Assembly: GCA_902589965.1 (NCBI GenBank)
Contig: CACIUX010000007.1
Span: 1-51,407 of the forward strand
Reading direction: 5' to 3'
Length of the DNA stretch: 51,407 nt
Origin: an uncultured SAR86 cluster bacterium
GTDB taxonomy: Bacteria > Pseudomonadota > Gammaproteobacteria > Magnimaribacterales > AG-339-G14
This document shows positions 1 through 9,636 of this stretch, piece after piece (within the stretch, counting starts at the first letter, position 1; every line of letters begins with the position of its first letter). The translations under genes and the position numbers were made by a program. The notes under the pieces are model-generated. The model ran no database searches and was not told the origin of the DNA. It saw nothing but the letters and a program-made list of their open reading frames with translations.

Positions 1-1190
1 GGCATCCTTTCATGTATTTCTCAGCAGTCCCCGTTGCAATCTCATTTTTTTTGATTTGGGATCCTCCCGATAACTTAACTCAATCTCAATTATTTTGGTT
101 TTTATTAATTATTGGCGCACTCATTAGAACTGCAATTACTATCTATGAGATTCCAAGTAATGCTTTAGGTCCTGAGCTTTCAAAAGATTACGTAGAAAGA
201 AGTTCATTGCTTTCTTATCGATATTGGTTTGGTTGGTGGGGTGGATTAGCTGTGTGGAATTCCTTATGGATTTTTGTAGTTTATAGCACCTATACCGGGA
301 CTCAAGATGCAAGATTTGTTGCGGATACATGGATGACTTACGGATTGGTGTGCAGTCCAATTATGTTTTTAGCCATTGTCGTAACCGCACTAGGAACCCA
401 CAGACACATAAAAGATTTACATTCTCCTGAAATACAAAGAAAAACACCAAAAGTTATATTCTCTGAACTTTACGAAACGATGACAGTGAGTAAAAACTAC
501 ATAATCCTTTTTATTGCCATGATTATGATGGGTGTAGCAGGCGGGATAGCTACTAATTTAACATTGTACTTTTATAGTTTTTTCTGGGAGTTTACTCCAT
601 TAAATATATTAACAATTGGATTGAGTTTATTTCTAGCTCCGCTTGTCGGGCTTGTTGTCTCACCTTTATTGGCGAATAAATTTGGTAAGCGGAACGGAGC
701 AATAATTCTTTTTGCAACATCATTAACGGTTGAAAACGGTGTCATCGCTCTTAGGTTGCTGGGTTTATTACCCGATAATGGCTCTCCAATTGTTCTAGGG
801 GCTGTCCTTCTGTTCCATTTTGTTGGTGTGGCGACATCAGTGATTTCCTTCACAACATTAAACTCAATGGTATGGGATACAGTCGAGGAAGTTGAAATCA
901 AAACAGGAAGACGAATGGAAGGAACATTACTTGCTGCACGATCCTTTGCAGCTAAATGTATGAGCGGCGCAGGAGCTTTTGCAGCTGGTCTAATTCTGAC
1001 TTACTCAGCATGGCCAAAAAATGCTATACCTGGTCAAGTTGATGAAACTATATTATTTAATTTCGGATTTACAGCTATTACTGCTTCAATAATTCTTTGG
1101 TCCATTTCTTTGTTTACAATCTCCTTGGTAACAACCACCAAAGAAAGCCATCAAGAAAAATTGAGTGAATTAAATTACATAGAAGACTGA
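1..1190 (+). CDS. MFS transporter, GPH (MelB-like) sugar:cation symporter family, 5' partial
   Basis: The reading frame is open to the left edge, so the true start lies outside the window and the N-terminal helices are missing. The visible 390-odd residues form about nine or ten hydrophobic helices separated by short charged loops. The conserved GPH-type stretch IPSNALGPELSKDYVERS follows the second visible helix, and loops such as LLANKFGKRNG and VEEVEIKTGRRMEGTL are typical of this family. Known members carry sugars or glycosides across the inner membrane with Na+ or H+. The substrate here cannot be inferred. bolA begins one base after the stop codon, so the two genes are probably cotranscribed. 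Confidence 0.8.
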   Translation, partial: HPFMYFSAVPVAISFFLIWDPPDNLTQSQLFWFLLIIGALIRTAITIYEIPSNALGPELSKDYVERSSLLSYRYWFGWWGGLAVWNSLWIFVVYSTYTGTQDARFVADTWMTYGLVCSPIMFLAIVVTALGTHRHIKDLHSPEIQRKTPKVIFSELYETMTVSKNYIILFIAMIMMGVAGGIATNLTLYFYSFFWEFTPLNILTIGLSLFLAPLVGLVVSPLLANKFGKRNGAIILFATSLTVENGVIALRLLGLLPDNGSPIVLGAVLLFHFVGVATSVISFTTLNSMVWDTVEEVEIKTGRRMEGTLLAARSFAAKCMSGAGAFAAGLILTYSAWPKNAIPGQVDETILFNFGFTAITASIILWSISLFTISLVTTTKESHQEKLSELNYIED

Positions 1191-1191
1191 G

Positions 1192-1497
1192 ATGATTCAA
1201 ACTGAAATTGAAAATAATCTAACCGATGGAATGGACTTGTTACATTTAGAAGTTGAGAATGAAAGCCCGAATCATAATGTTAAACCAGGATCTGAGTCTC
1301 ACTTTAAGGTTGTGGTTGTTTCAGATGAATTTATAGAAAAAAGATTAGTTCAACGACATCAAATGATTTACAGAATTCTTAAAGAGCAAATGACTAAAAT
1401 TCATGCTATCGCTATCCATGCTTTCACAAAGGATGAATGGCAGGAAAAAACTGGTCAGGATTTGAATTCACCTAAGTGTTTAGGCGGAGAAAATTAA
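1192..1497 (+). CDS. bolA: BolA family protein
   Basis: This 101-residue protein matches the BolA fold family. It shows the conserved stretch around residues 50-62 (KRLVQRHQMIYRIL) and the C-terminal IHAFTKDEW (residues 75-83). BolA proteins act with monothiol glutaredoxins in Fe-S and iron handling and also affect cell shape and stress responses. The length is typical of stand-alone BolA. It sits one base after the upstream symporter and 9 bases before trhO. An internal ATG at codon 14 is possible, but the chosen start abuts the upstream stop codon, which fits the packing of this genome. Confidence 0.88.
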   Translation: MIQTEIENNLTDGMDLLHLEVENESPNHNVKPGSESHFKVVVVSDEFIEKRLVQRHQMIYRILKEQMTKIHAIAIHAFTKDEWQEKTGQDLNSPKCLGGEN

Positions 1498-1506
1498 AAT
1501 ACAACA

Positions 1507-2373
1507 ATGTTTCATATTTCAACTTTTTATGATTGTTGCGAGAGAGATTATTCCTTTTTAAAGCAAAGTTTATCGAAAAAAGCCGATGAACTCTCTATTG
1601 TAGGAACAATAATTTTGACTCCCGAGGGTATAAATTCAACTATAGCCTGTTCTAATTTAGAAAATCTTTATTCTTTCGAGACATACATTGCTAAATATTT
1701 CCCATCAATTGACGTTGGACGCTCCTGCACAGAAAAAAAACCCTTTAAGAAATTTAAAATTAAGGAGAGGCAAGAACTCGTTCCCTCAGGAACAAATTTA
1801 AAACCAACAGATTATGCTACATCACACATAACCCCAGAACTTTGGAACGAGTTTTCAGAAAATAAAAATACTATCTTAATTGATGTGAGAAATAATTATG
1901 AAACCTCAGTTGGTACTTTTAAAGGCGCATTGAACCCCGACACGAGAAATTTCAGAGAGTTTAAACATTTTGTAAAAGAAAATAAGAAAAATTTTGAAGG
2001 AAAGAAAATTGGTATTTTTTGTACTGGAGGTATTCGTTGTGAAAAAGCATCATCTATTTTTAAGTCAGAAGATATTAATGATGTACATCAACTTAAGGGT
2101 GGAATTCTAAGCTATTTAGCAAATAGTAAAGACAAAAAATTATGGGAAGGGGAGTGTTTTGTTTTTGATGAGAGAGTTACAGTTGATAAAGATTTAAACA
2201 AAGGTTCTTTTTATCAATGCTTTGCTTGCAGAAGACCGCTTTCAGAGAAAGATTTAGAGTCAATTCATTATTCTGCAGGAGTCTCATGTCATCAATGCAT
2301 AAATGAAAAATCTGAAGAAGACAGATTAAGATATCTCGAGCGACACAAGCAGATAATTAAAAAAAGCAACTAA
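1507..2373 (+). CDS. trhO: tRNA uridine(34) hydroxylase TrhO (YceA), rhodanese domain
   Basis: 288 residues, close to the usual length of TrhO/YceA. The N-terminal acylphosphatase-like part (residues 1-95) contains the family stretch GTIILTPEGINSTIA. The rhodanese domain (about 110-215) has LIDVRNNYE and the active-site loop CTGGIRCEK, with Cys172 as the persulfide-type cysteine. The C-terminal segment has two Cys pairs (C238/C241 and C261/C264) that could bind a metal. In E. coli the enzyme makes 5-hydroxyuridine at position 34 of certain tRNAs using O2. The gene lies between bolA and an RND exporter, 6 bases before the latter. Confidence 0.9.
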   Translation: MFHISTFYDCCERDYSFLKQSLSKKADELSIVGTIILTPEGINSTIACSNLENLYSFETYIAKYFPSIDVGRSCTEKKPFKKFKIKERQELVPSGTNLKPTDYATSHITPELWNEFSENKNTILIDVRNNYETSVGTFKGALNPDTRNFREFKHFVKENKKNFEGKKIGIFCTGGIRCEKASSIFKSEDINDVHQLKGGILSYLANSKDKKLWEGECFVFDERVTVDKDLNKGSFYQCFACRRPLSEKDLESIHYSAGVSCHQCINEKSEEDRLRYLERHKQIIKKSN

Positions 2374-2379
2374 TTAACA

Positions 2380-4824
2380 ATGGCATTTGTACAAAAAATT
2401 TTACATTTTGTTGTCTACAGATCTTCAATCACTCTAGGGCTTGTTTTACTGATAACCTTCGGTCTAGCTTTTGGAGTTCAATATTTTCAGCTAGATGCAT
2501 CTTCGGATACCTTATTGTTAGAAGATGATGATGATCTTAAGTTTTACAGAGATACAAATAAAACTTTTGGAGGAGGGGGTGACTTTTTAGTAGTCACTTA
2601 TTCCCCTTTTGATGAATTATTCACGCAAGAAACCCTATCAAAAATAGAAGAATTATCTGATGAGTTAGAAGGACTTGAAGAAATTGATTCTGTTTTAAAC
2701 TTTCTTGACGTTCCCTTACTAGAAAGTCCAAGACAATCAATATCTGAAATTGCAAGTAATCCAATATCTCTAAGAAAAAAGAACGTTGATTTATCTTTAG
2801 CAAAAAAAGAATTCTCTCGTAATCCAGTCTATAGAGGCCTTTTGGTTAGTGAACAATTAGATACTGTAGCTTTACAAGCTATTCTCAAACCTGCCACTCA
2901 ATATGATTCCAAGATACAAGAAAGGTATCGAATTAATGAAGATTCTTCTCTAAGTGAAACTGAAAGACAATTACAACTTGATTTACTTTCTCAAGAAATC
3001 GATATCTTGCAGAAAGAAAATGTTGCCTCAAGAAAGAAGTTGGTTGCTGATACAAGAGCAATAATCTCTAAATATAAAAATGACGCTGAAATCTATCTTG
3101 GCGGCGGCCCAATGATATCCACAGACACAATACAATTTATTCTAAACGATATAGTTTTTTTTGGTTTTGCTGTGGGTCTACTATTTATAACTGTACTGGG
3201 CTTTATTTTTCGTCAAATTCGGTGGATTTTACTTCCTTTGATAAGCGCTTTTATATCTGCAATTGTGGTAACTGGCTTAATAAGCTTTGCAGGACTAAAA
3301 GTGACAGTTGTTTCTGCTAACTACATTGCTCTTCTGATGATCATTGCAATATCTTTGACAATGCATTTAGTCGTCAGATATCAGGAATTGCTATCTAAAA
3401 ACTCTGAGCTAAGTCAAAAGGAGATAGTGTTAATGGCTTCGACACAAATGTTTGTGCCGTGTCTTTATACAGCCCTAACTACAATAGTCGCATTTCTCTC
3501 ATTGATTGTCAGCGATATAAAACCTATTACAGATTTTGGTTTATTGATGGCTACCAGTATTGTCATCGCTTTCTTGGTGACTTTTTCCTTTTTTCCTGCA
3601 GTTATTTCTAAGTTACCCAAAAAAGAGAAAGATTATGTAGAAGATCAGTCCTCTGGAATAACATTATTTATATTCCAAATCTTTAAGAATTCCAGAATTA
3701 AAATTATTTTCTTTTCATTAATAGTTTTTGGATTATCTGTTCTTGGAATATCTATGCTATCTGTTGAGAATAAATTCATAGACTACTTCAAGTCTGATAC
3801 AGAAATATATCAAGGACTGTCTTTAATTGATGAGAAGCTGGGGGGAACGGCACCACTTGATTTGGTAATAAATGCTCCCGTAACAGAGCAGATTGATGAT
3901 GATTTTGAAGATTTTGATGATCCTTTTGGTATGGATGACTCAGCCAGCGGGTATTGGTTTACAAGTCAAAATTTAGATAGGCTCGAAGAAATTCACGACT
4001 ATTTAGAATCAAGAACTGAAATAGGAAAAGTTTTATCTGTATCAAGCGGAATAAAACTTGCTGAAATAGCTAACGGAAAAAAACTTAATGATCTTGAATT
4101 AGCTTTCATGAGAGAACTGTTACCGGAGGATATTAAAGAAAGTTTACTTAATTCGTATATCTCTGACGATGATAATCAAGTAAGGCTTCAAGCAAGAGTG
4201 AAAGAATCTCTAGATGGATTGAACAGAAAGAATCTCATCGATGAAATAAATTATGATTTAGAAAATAAATTTGGTCTTGATAATCAACAGTTTAGACTTA
4301 CAGGAATATCAGTTATTTATAATAATTTACTTCAGAGTCTTTTTTCATCTTTGATTGGCAGCGTGGGAATAGTTTTTATCGCAATCTTTGTCATGTTTTT
4401 ATTTCTTTTTAGGTCTGTCAGCCTAGCTTTGATTGGCATGGTTCCTAATTTTCTTGCAGCTGGTTTTGTCATGGGTTCCATAGGATTTTCTGGCGTTCCA
4501 TTGGATATTATGACCGTTACCGTTGCTGCGATTAGTATCGGGATTGGTGTTGATAATACGATTCATTACTTGCATAGGTTTAAAAGAGAATTTGATATAT
4601 CAAAAGACTACGAAGAATGCCTCAAGAATAGTCACACAACCATAGGAAGAGCGATGTTTTATACATCATCTACAATAGTCATTGGATTTTTAATCTTGTT
4701 GTCGTCAAATTTTAATCCTTCTGTATTCTTTGGAATTTTCACTTCATTAGCTATGATCATGGCAATTTTAGGTTCGTTGCTTTTATTGCCAACTCTTTTA
4801 TATTATCTAAAACCATTAAAGTAA
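2380..4824 (+). CDS. MMPL/RND superfamily exporter
   Basis: 814 residues with the duplicated RND layout: a helix at about 13-33, a large extracytoplasmic loop to about residue 240, five helices (about 250-405), a helix near 435-455, a second large loop, and a final block of five helices (about 655-810). Each helix block carries the small/acidic stretches typical of MMPL proteins, for example TVAAISIGIGVDNTIHY near residue 715-730. There is no adjacent membrane-fusion protein gene, as expected for MMPL or HpnN-type exporters, which often move lipids. The substrate is unknown. The CoA racemase gene starts two bases after the stop codon, so a lipid-related role is plausible but unproven. Confidence 0.82.
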   Translation: MAFVQKILHFVVYRSSITLGLVLLITFGLAFGVQYFQLDASSDTLLLEDDDDLKFYRDTNKTFGGGGDFLVVTYSPFDELFTQETLSKIEELSDELEGLEEIDSVLNFLDVPLLESPRQSISEIASNPISLRKKNVDLSLAKKEFSRNPVYRGLLVSEQLDTVALQAILKPATQYDSKIQERYRINEDSSLSETERQLQLDLLSQEIDILQKENVASRKKLVADTRAIISKYKNDAEIYLGGGPMISTDTIQFILNDIVFFGFAVGLLFITVLGFIFRQIRWILLPLISAFISAIVVTGLISFAGLKVTVVSANYIALLMIIAISLTMHLVVRYQELLSKNSELSQKEIVLMASTQMFVPCLYTALTTIVAFLSLIVSDIKPITDFGLLMATSIVIAFLVTFSFFPAVISKLPKKEKDYVEDQSSGITLFIFQIFKNSRIKIIFFSLIVFGLSVLGISMLSVENKFIDYFKSDTEIYQGLSLIDEKLGGTAPLDLVINAPVTEQIDDDFEDFDDPFGMDDSASGYWFTSQNLDRLEEIHDYLESRTEIGKVLSVSSGIKLAEIANGKKLNDLELAFMRELLPEDIKESLLNSYISDDDNQVRLQARVKESLDGLNRKNLIDEINYDLENKFGLDNQQFRLTGISVIYNNLLQSLFSSLIGSVGIVFIAIFVMFLFLFRSVSLALIGMVPNFLAAGFVMGSIGFSGVPLDIMTVTVAAISIGIGVDNTIHYLHRFKREFDISKDYEECLKNSHTTIGRAMFYTSSTIVIGFLILLSSNFNPSVFFGIFTSLAMIMAILGSLLLLPTLLYYLKPLK

Positions 4825-4826
4825 TT

Positions 4827-5960
4827 ATGAGCACGTTAAGAGGAACAAAAATTATTGAAATCGCTGGAATTGGTCCTGCTCCCTTTGCAGGAATGTTGTT
4901 AGCTGATATGGGAGCTGAGGTAATTTTAGTAGACCGTAAACAAAATTATGGCAAAGGTTCTAAATTTGAAGTATCTGGTCGAGGAAAAAAATCCATAGCT
5001 GTAGATTTAAAGTCCGAAAAGGGAATAGAGCTTGTTTTAAAGTTAGTAGAATCTGCCGATGCCTTGATAGAAGGATTTAGACCAGGGGTGATGGAAAGAT
5101 TAGGCTTAGGTCCAGAAATTTGTTTGCAAAAAAATGAAAATCTAATATTCGGCAGAATGACAGGCTGGGGTCAAACAGGCCCCTTAGCAAACGCAGCCGG
5201 ACACGATATCAATTACATATCGCTTGCTGGAGCTCTCGGCTCTACAGGAAGGAATGGGCAACCTCCTGCTCCTCCTTTAAATCTAATTGGAGACTTTGGA
5301 GGAGGTGGAATGTTATTAGCTCTTGGAATATGTGCTGCATTAGTTAACGTCAAAAACGGTGGGAAAGGACAAGTTATAGATGCCGCAATGACTGAAGGCA
5401 CTGCTCAGTTAATGTCTATGATTTATGGAATGAAAGCATCTGGATTTTGGACTGATCAACAACAAAGCAATCTTCTTGATGGAGCGACACATTTTTATGA
5501 TAGCTATGAATGTAAAGACGGCAAATTTGTTTCACTCGGATCAATTGAACCACAATTTTACTCAATCCTTTTAGATAAGATGGAATTAGATAGCAATGAA
5601 TTCTCAGAGCAAATGAATAGAGAAAAATGGAATGAATATAAAGCTAAATTTAAAAAAGTTTTTCTTTCTAAAACTCGCGATGAATGGTGTGAAATTATGG
5701 AAGGGACAGACATTTGTTTTGCACCCGTGCTTTCTATGGATGAAGCAATCAATCATCCCCACAATAAGGAAAGAAATGCTTTCAGCACTATAGATGAAGT
5801 TATCCAACCTTCACCAGCTCCTTTATTTTCAGAAACGCCCTCTAAAATCAAGCACCTTCAGAATCCTATTGGAGAAGATACAAAGGAAATATTAGATTCA
5901 ATAGGATGGACTGAGCAAATAGATGACCTTATATCATCAAACGTTATCGGTGGAGATTGA
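4827..5960 (+). CDS. mcr: Alpha-methylacyl-CoA racemase (CaiB/BaiF family)
   Basis: 377 residues, a family III CoA-transferase fold. The N-terminus RGTKIIEIAGIGPAPFAGML is characteristic of alpha-methylacyl-CoA racemases. The catalytic residues known from the mycobacterial racemase MCR fall at the same positions: His126 (in AGHDINY), Asp156 (in LIGDFGGGG) and Glu241 (in GSIEPQFY). The enzyme interconverts (R)- and (S)-2-methylacyl-CoA, which allows beta-oxidation of branched fatty acids or sterol and isoprenoid side chains. It starts two bases after the MMPL exporter. Its 3' end overlaps the convergent tatD by 17 bases. Confidence 0.9.
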   Translation: MSTLRGTKIIEIAGIGPAPFAGMLLADMGAEVILVDRKQNYGKGSKFEVSGRGKKSIAVDLKSEKGIELVLKLVESADALIEGFRPGVMERLGLGPEICLQKNENLIFGRMTGWGQTGPLANAAGHDINYISLAGALGSTGRNGQPPAPPLNLIGDFGGGGMLLALGICAALVNVKNGGKGQVIDAAMTEGTAQLMSMIYGMKASGFWTDQQQSNLLDGATHFYDSYECKDGKFVSLGSIEPQFYSILLDKMELDSNEFSEQMNREKWNEYKAKFKKVFLSKTRDEWCEIMEGTDICFAPVLSMDEAINHPHNKERNAFSTIDEVIQPSPAPLFSETPSKIKHLQNPIGEDTKEILDSIGWTEQIDDLISSNVIGGD

Positions 5961-6714
5961 AAAAATTTAAAGAGTTTTCGTAAGAAGAATTAATAATACT
6001 TTCTTTTGTCTCATTTCTTAATATTGCTACTTCCTCTGCAACATCAATTAAAAATTTTGGTTCATTCCGCCTTATTTTTTTCCTTGGGCTTAAATAAGGA
6101 GAGTCAGTTTCAATCAGAAGCTTATCCTCAGGAATTTGGTTAATGCATTCTCTTAGGTCTTTACCTCTTTTGAGATCGCAAACCCACCCTGTAATTCCAA
6201 TATAAAAATCTCTTTTTAAATATTCTTCCAATTCAGATAAGTTCCCAGTAAAGCAATGAACAATTAATTTCTGATTAAATTTATGATTATCCAGAACGCT
6301 TAAGAATTCTTCATGCGCATCTCTTTGATGAAGAAACAAAGGTTTACTTATTGAATTAGCTAAACCTAATTGAGACTCAAAGCATAAAATTTGCTCCTCT
6401 TTAGATGAAAAATTACGATTAAAATCAAGACCCATCTCACCCAGACATATTGCTTTGGGATCTTTTAAATAGACTGACATATCTTTTAAAAATTCAATTT
6501 TAAAATCCTTTGCATTGTGTGGATGAAAGCCAACGGAATAGTAGAGGTTTTTATATTTCTCGGTAATTTTTTTTGCATTTTTGACATCATCTAGATTAGA
6601 TGATGTTACGCAAATCTTTTCTACACCAGCTTTTAGGGAGTCATTAAGAACGACATCAAGGTCTTTTGAAAAATGACTGCTTGTTAAATTTGCACCAATA
6701 TCAAACATAATCAA
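5944..6714 (-). CDS. tatD: TatD family metal-dependent nuclease/hydrolase
   Basis: 256 residues, a TIM-barrel amidohydrolase-type protein. The start FDIGANLTSSHFSKD matches true TatD rather than YcfH, which has an HxH motif at this place. Later metal-ligand and family motifs are present: VGFHPH, GEMGLDFNR, HQRDAHEEF, HCFTG and ETDSPYL. TatD is a Mg2+-dependent 3'-5' exonuclease in E. coli. The gene is alone on this strand and its end overlaps the racemase gene by 17 bases. The short gap to the divergent thioesterase gene (41 bases) must hold both promoters. Confidence 0.88.
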   Translation of the reverse strand: MIMFDIGANLTSSHFSKDLDVVLNDSLKAGVEKICVTSSNLDDVKNAKKITEKYKNLYYSVGFHPHNAKDFKIEFLKDMSVYLKDPKAICLGEMGLDFNRNFSSKEEQILCFESQLGLANSISKPLFLHQRDAHEEFLSVLDNHKFNQKLIVHCFTGNLSELEEYLKRDFYIGITGWVCDLKRGKDLRECINQIPEDKLLIETDSPYLSPRKKIRRNEPKFLIDVAEEVAILRNETKESIINSSYENSLNFFNLHR

Positions 6715-6755
6715 TTTTAACTTTATTAATTAGCTCATACCTTTAATATAAAAAC

Positions 6756-7562
6756 ATGAATTCTAAAGAATTATTTGTGAGAGACACAACTGTAATTAAG
6801 AAATCAGATAATTTATTCATAGCAGAAGTTTCTGATAATTGGAGTATTGGTAACACAGCAAATGGAGGTTATTCAATGACTCTTGCTGCAAAAGCTATGT
6901 CGGAATTCTTAGAGCATAAAGATCCTTTGAGTATATCTGCACATTACCTTGATAGAGTTGATTTTGGAGCCACAGAACTTCATGTAACTCATCTCAGTAG
7001 CAGCAAGAGCTTATCTACAGCCAGAGTAGAATTGATTCAAAATAACAAAATAAAAATTATATTTATTGGCACATTTACAGACTTTTTTTTTAAAAATGAT
7101 TTGAATATTTATGAAAGAGATGTTCCTAGCTTCCCTGATTATGAATCATGTGAGGTTATTCCATACAAAGAGGGATTTAACCCTAAGTTAGATAAAAATA
7201 TTGAAAAAGCTTATTCTCAAGATTCTTTGTGGTGGAAAAAAGATAAAGAAAATTCGTCATCAACGTTGAATCTTTATATGTCTTGGCCTGAAAAGGATAA
7301 TATTGACTTATTTGATTTAGTGCTGTTCTTAGATGCGACTACTCCGCCAATTTATAATAAACTAGGGACTGTTGGTTGGGTTCCAACCATATCTTTGGCT
7401 TCTCATGTAAGAGGTCTTCCATCTGAAGGTCCCCTTAAAGTAATAGCCAAGACTGAATTTGTTACGGGTGGCTTTATGGAAGAAGATAGAGAAATTTGGG
7501 ATAGTTCAGGTAAGTTAGTTGGCCAGTCTAAACAAATGGCTAAACTAAGAATTAAAAAATAA
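6756..7562 (+). CDS. Acyl-CoA thioesterase-like protein (double hotdog, TesB/4HBT_3 type)
   Basis: 268 residues that look like two hotdog units in tandem, as in TesB-like thioesterases. Unit one contains the stretch ANGGYSMTLAAKAM followed by SISAHYLDRVDFG. Unit two contains LFDLVLFLDATTPP and ends with the strand-like GQSKQMAKLRIK. Such proteins hydrolyse acyl-CoA esters in the cytoplasm, but specificity cannot be read from the sequence. It is the first gene of a long same-strand run and lies 42 bases before the MoxR gene. Confidence 0.72.
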   Translation: MNSKELFVRDTTVIKKSDNLFIAEVSDNWSIGNTANGGYSMTLAAKAMSEFLEHKDPLSISAHYLDRVDFGATELHVTHLSSSKSLSTARVELIQNNKIKIIFIGTFTDFFFKNDLNIYERDVPSFPDYESCEVIPYKEGFNPKLDKNIEKAYSQDSLWWKKDKENSSSTLNLYMSWPEKDNIDLFDLVLFLDATTPPIYNKLGTVGWVPTISLASHVRGLPSEGPLKVIAKTEFVTGGFMEEDREIWDSSGKLVGQSKQMAKLRIKK

Positions 7563-7604
7563 GTCTCGAATTTTTTAAGATAGAGGCTACAAAGGGAATT
7601 TATT

Positions 7605-8459
7605 ATGAAATTTGAAGGAACTAAATCTTATATCTCAACAGAAGATCTTAGTATGGCGGTTAATGCTGCTATTAACTTAGAAAGACCTTTACTAATAAAA
7701 GGAGAACCGGGTACAGGTAAAACTATGCTTGCTCTTGAGGTAGCTAAATCACTGGGGTTACCCTTGTATGAATGGAATATTAAATCTACTACTAAAGCTC
7801 AACAAGGATTATATGAATACGATGCAGTGACAAGATTAAGGGATTCTCAACTAGGAGATGAAAGGGTAAAAGATATCTCTAATTACATAGAAAAAGGAAA
7901 ATTATGGGAAGCTTTCGTATCAGAGGAAAGAGCAGTCTTACTCATAGATGAAATAGATAAAGCTGATATTGAGTTCCCAAATGACTTATTGCAAGAAATA
8001 GACCGAATGGAATTTTATGTTTATGAAACAAAGGAAACAGTTAAAGCTATTCATAGACCAATTGTTATTATTACGAGTAACAACGAAAAAGAATTGCCGG
8101 ATGCTTTCTTAAGGAGGTGTTTCTTTCATTACATTTCTTTTCCTGATAGAGAAACCATGCAAGAAATTGTTAAAGTCCACCATCCGAAAATAAAACAAAA
8201 ATTAGTTAAAGAAGCTTTAGATATTTTTTTTGACGTCAGGAAAGTTCCAGGGTTAAAAAAGAAACCGTCGACCTCTGAATTAGTTGATTGGTTAAAACTT
8301 CTGATGTCAGATGATCTTCCAGATGAAATACTAAAAAATAGAGATGCTTCTAAAGCGATTCCACCTTTATACGGAGCATTAATTAAAAATGAACAGGATG
8401 TTCAACTACTTGAAAGACTTGCATTTATGGCAAGGAGAGAATCTGGAAATCAACAATAA
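7605..8459 (+). CDS. MoxR-family AAA+ ATPase
   Basis: 284 residues. Walker A GEPGTGKT is at residues 33-40 and Walker B VLLIDEIDKAD at 111-121. The sensor-1 region is VIITSNNEKELPDAFLRRC. MoxR ATPases act as chaperones for metal-centre insertion or complex assembly, usually with a VWA-domain partner. The partner is the next gene: the stop codon TAA and the next ATG share a base (TAATG), which implies translational coupling. A purine-rich AAAGGGA lies upstream of the start. Confidence 0.9.
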   Translation: MKFEGTKSYISTEDLSMAVNAAINLERPLLIKGEPGTGKTMLALEVAKSLGLPLYEWNIKSTTKAQQGLYEYDAVTRLRDSQLGDERVKDISNYIEKGKLWEAFVSEERAVLLIDEIDKADIEFPNDLLQEIDRMEFYVYETKETVKAIHRPIVIITSNNEKELPDAFLRRCFFHYISFPDRETMQEIVKVHHPKIKQKLVKEALDIFFDVRKVPGLKKKPSTSELVDWLKLLMSDDLPDEILKNRDASKAIPPLYGALIKNEQDVQLLERLAFMARRESGNQQ

Positions 8460-9634
8460 TGCTTTTAAACCTATTCGGCACGCTTAGAAATACTGGAGTT
8501 CCCTGTACTCTCAGGGAATTCTTAGACTTATTAGCTGGATTAGAGAAACAACTAGTTTTTGCTAACTCTGAAGACTTTTATTACTTATCGAGGGCAACAC
8601 TAGTAAAAGATGAGAAACACTACGATAAGTTTGATAGAGCTTTTGATATTTATTTTAAGGGTCTAGAAACTCTTGATGACATTATCGAAGCTCTAGTTCC
8701 AGAAGATTGGTTGCGTAAAGAGTTCGAGAAATTTTTATCTGAGGATGAATTAAAAAAAATAAAATCCCTTGGAGGTTTAGAAAAACTTTTAGAAGAATTT
8801 AAGAAAAGACTAGAAGAACAGAAAGAAAGACACGAAAAAGGTGATAAATGGGTTGGTACTGGAGGAACATCTCCTTACGGTAATGCCGGTTCTAACCCGG
8901 AAGGCATAAGAGTTGATGGCGAAGGAAAGCAAAATAAAGCAGTTAAAGTTTGGCAACAGAGGGATTACAAAAACCTAGATGATTCTATAGAACTAGGAAC
9001 GAGAAATATAAAAATGGCTCTTAGAAGATTGAGAAAATTTGCTCGCCAAGGAATCGAGGAGGAATTTGATTTAGATGGCACTATTAAGCACACTGCAAAA
9101 AATGCTGGGCTATTAGATATTAAAATGATTGCCGAAAAACAAAATGCCGTGAAGGTACTTGTTTTCTTTGATGTTGGTGGTTCTATGGATCCTCATATTA
9201 AAGTATGTGAAGAACTCTTCTCAGCAGTTAAAACCGAATTTAAACATCTTGAATATTTTTATTTTCATAATTTTATTTATGAATCTGTTTGGAAGGATAA
9301 TAAACGCAGACATAATGAAAGAATTAAAACAGACGATATTCTCCATAAGTATGGATCAGATTACAAAGTTATCTTTGTCGGCGATGCAACAATGGCTCCT
9401 TATGAGATCACTAATCCCGGAGGAAGCATCGAACACTGGAATGAAGAGGCTGGTTCCTTATGGATGAAAAAAATTACTACAATTTACGATAAGGTTGCAT
9501 GGCTTAATCCTGTGCCGTCTGAACATTGGGACTATTCTGCATCCATAGACATAACTAGAACTTTAATCGAAGATCGAATGTATGGTCTCACGTTAAAAGG
9601 TCTTGAAGATAGCATGTCTTATTTATCTAAATAA
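8459..9634 (+). CDS. VWA domain protein, CoxE-like, MoxR partner
   Basis: 391 residues. The N-terminal half is helical and charged, with a lysine/glutamate-rich stretch at about 95-130. It is followed by a glycine-rich segment TGGTSPYG (134-141). The VWA domain begins near residue 230 with the strand VKVLVFFDVGGSMDPH. The metal-binding MIDAS site therefore reads D-V-G-G-S (Asp238, Ser242) rather than the canonical DxSxS. CoxE-type proteins pair with MoxR ATPases, as here, and are known in maturation of the Mo-Cu centre of CO dehydrogenase. No cox structural genes are visible, so the client is unknown. Confidence 0.85.
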   Translation: MLLNLFGTLRNTGVPCTLREFLDLLAGLEKQLVFANSEDFYYLSRATLVKDEKHYDKFDRAFDIYFKGLETLDDIIEALVPEDWLRKEFEKFLSEDELKKIKSLGGLEKLLEEFKKRLEEQKERHEKGDKWVGTGGTSPYGNAGSNPEGIRVDGEGKQNKAVKVWQQRDYKNLDDSIELGTRNIKMALRRLRKFARQGIEEEFDLDGTIKHTAKNAGLLDIKMIAEKQNAVKVLVFFDVGGSMDPHIKVCEELFSAVKTEFKHLEYFYFHNFIYESVWKDNKRRHNERIKTDDILHKYGSDYKVIFVGDATMAPYEITNPGGSIEHWNEEAGSLWMKKITTIYDKVAWLNPVPSEHWDYSASIDITRTLIEDRMYGLTLKGLEDSMSYLSK

Positions 9635-9636
9635 AT

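Noticed and set aside
572-901. Minus-strand ORF inside the symporter
   Set aside because: Antisense shadow of a conserved membrane protein with no start signals.
9159-9467. Plus-strand alternative frame in the VWA gene
   Set aside because: Overlaps the VWA domain with its conserved metal-site motif; the hydrophobic look is an AT-rich frame artefact.
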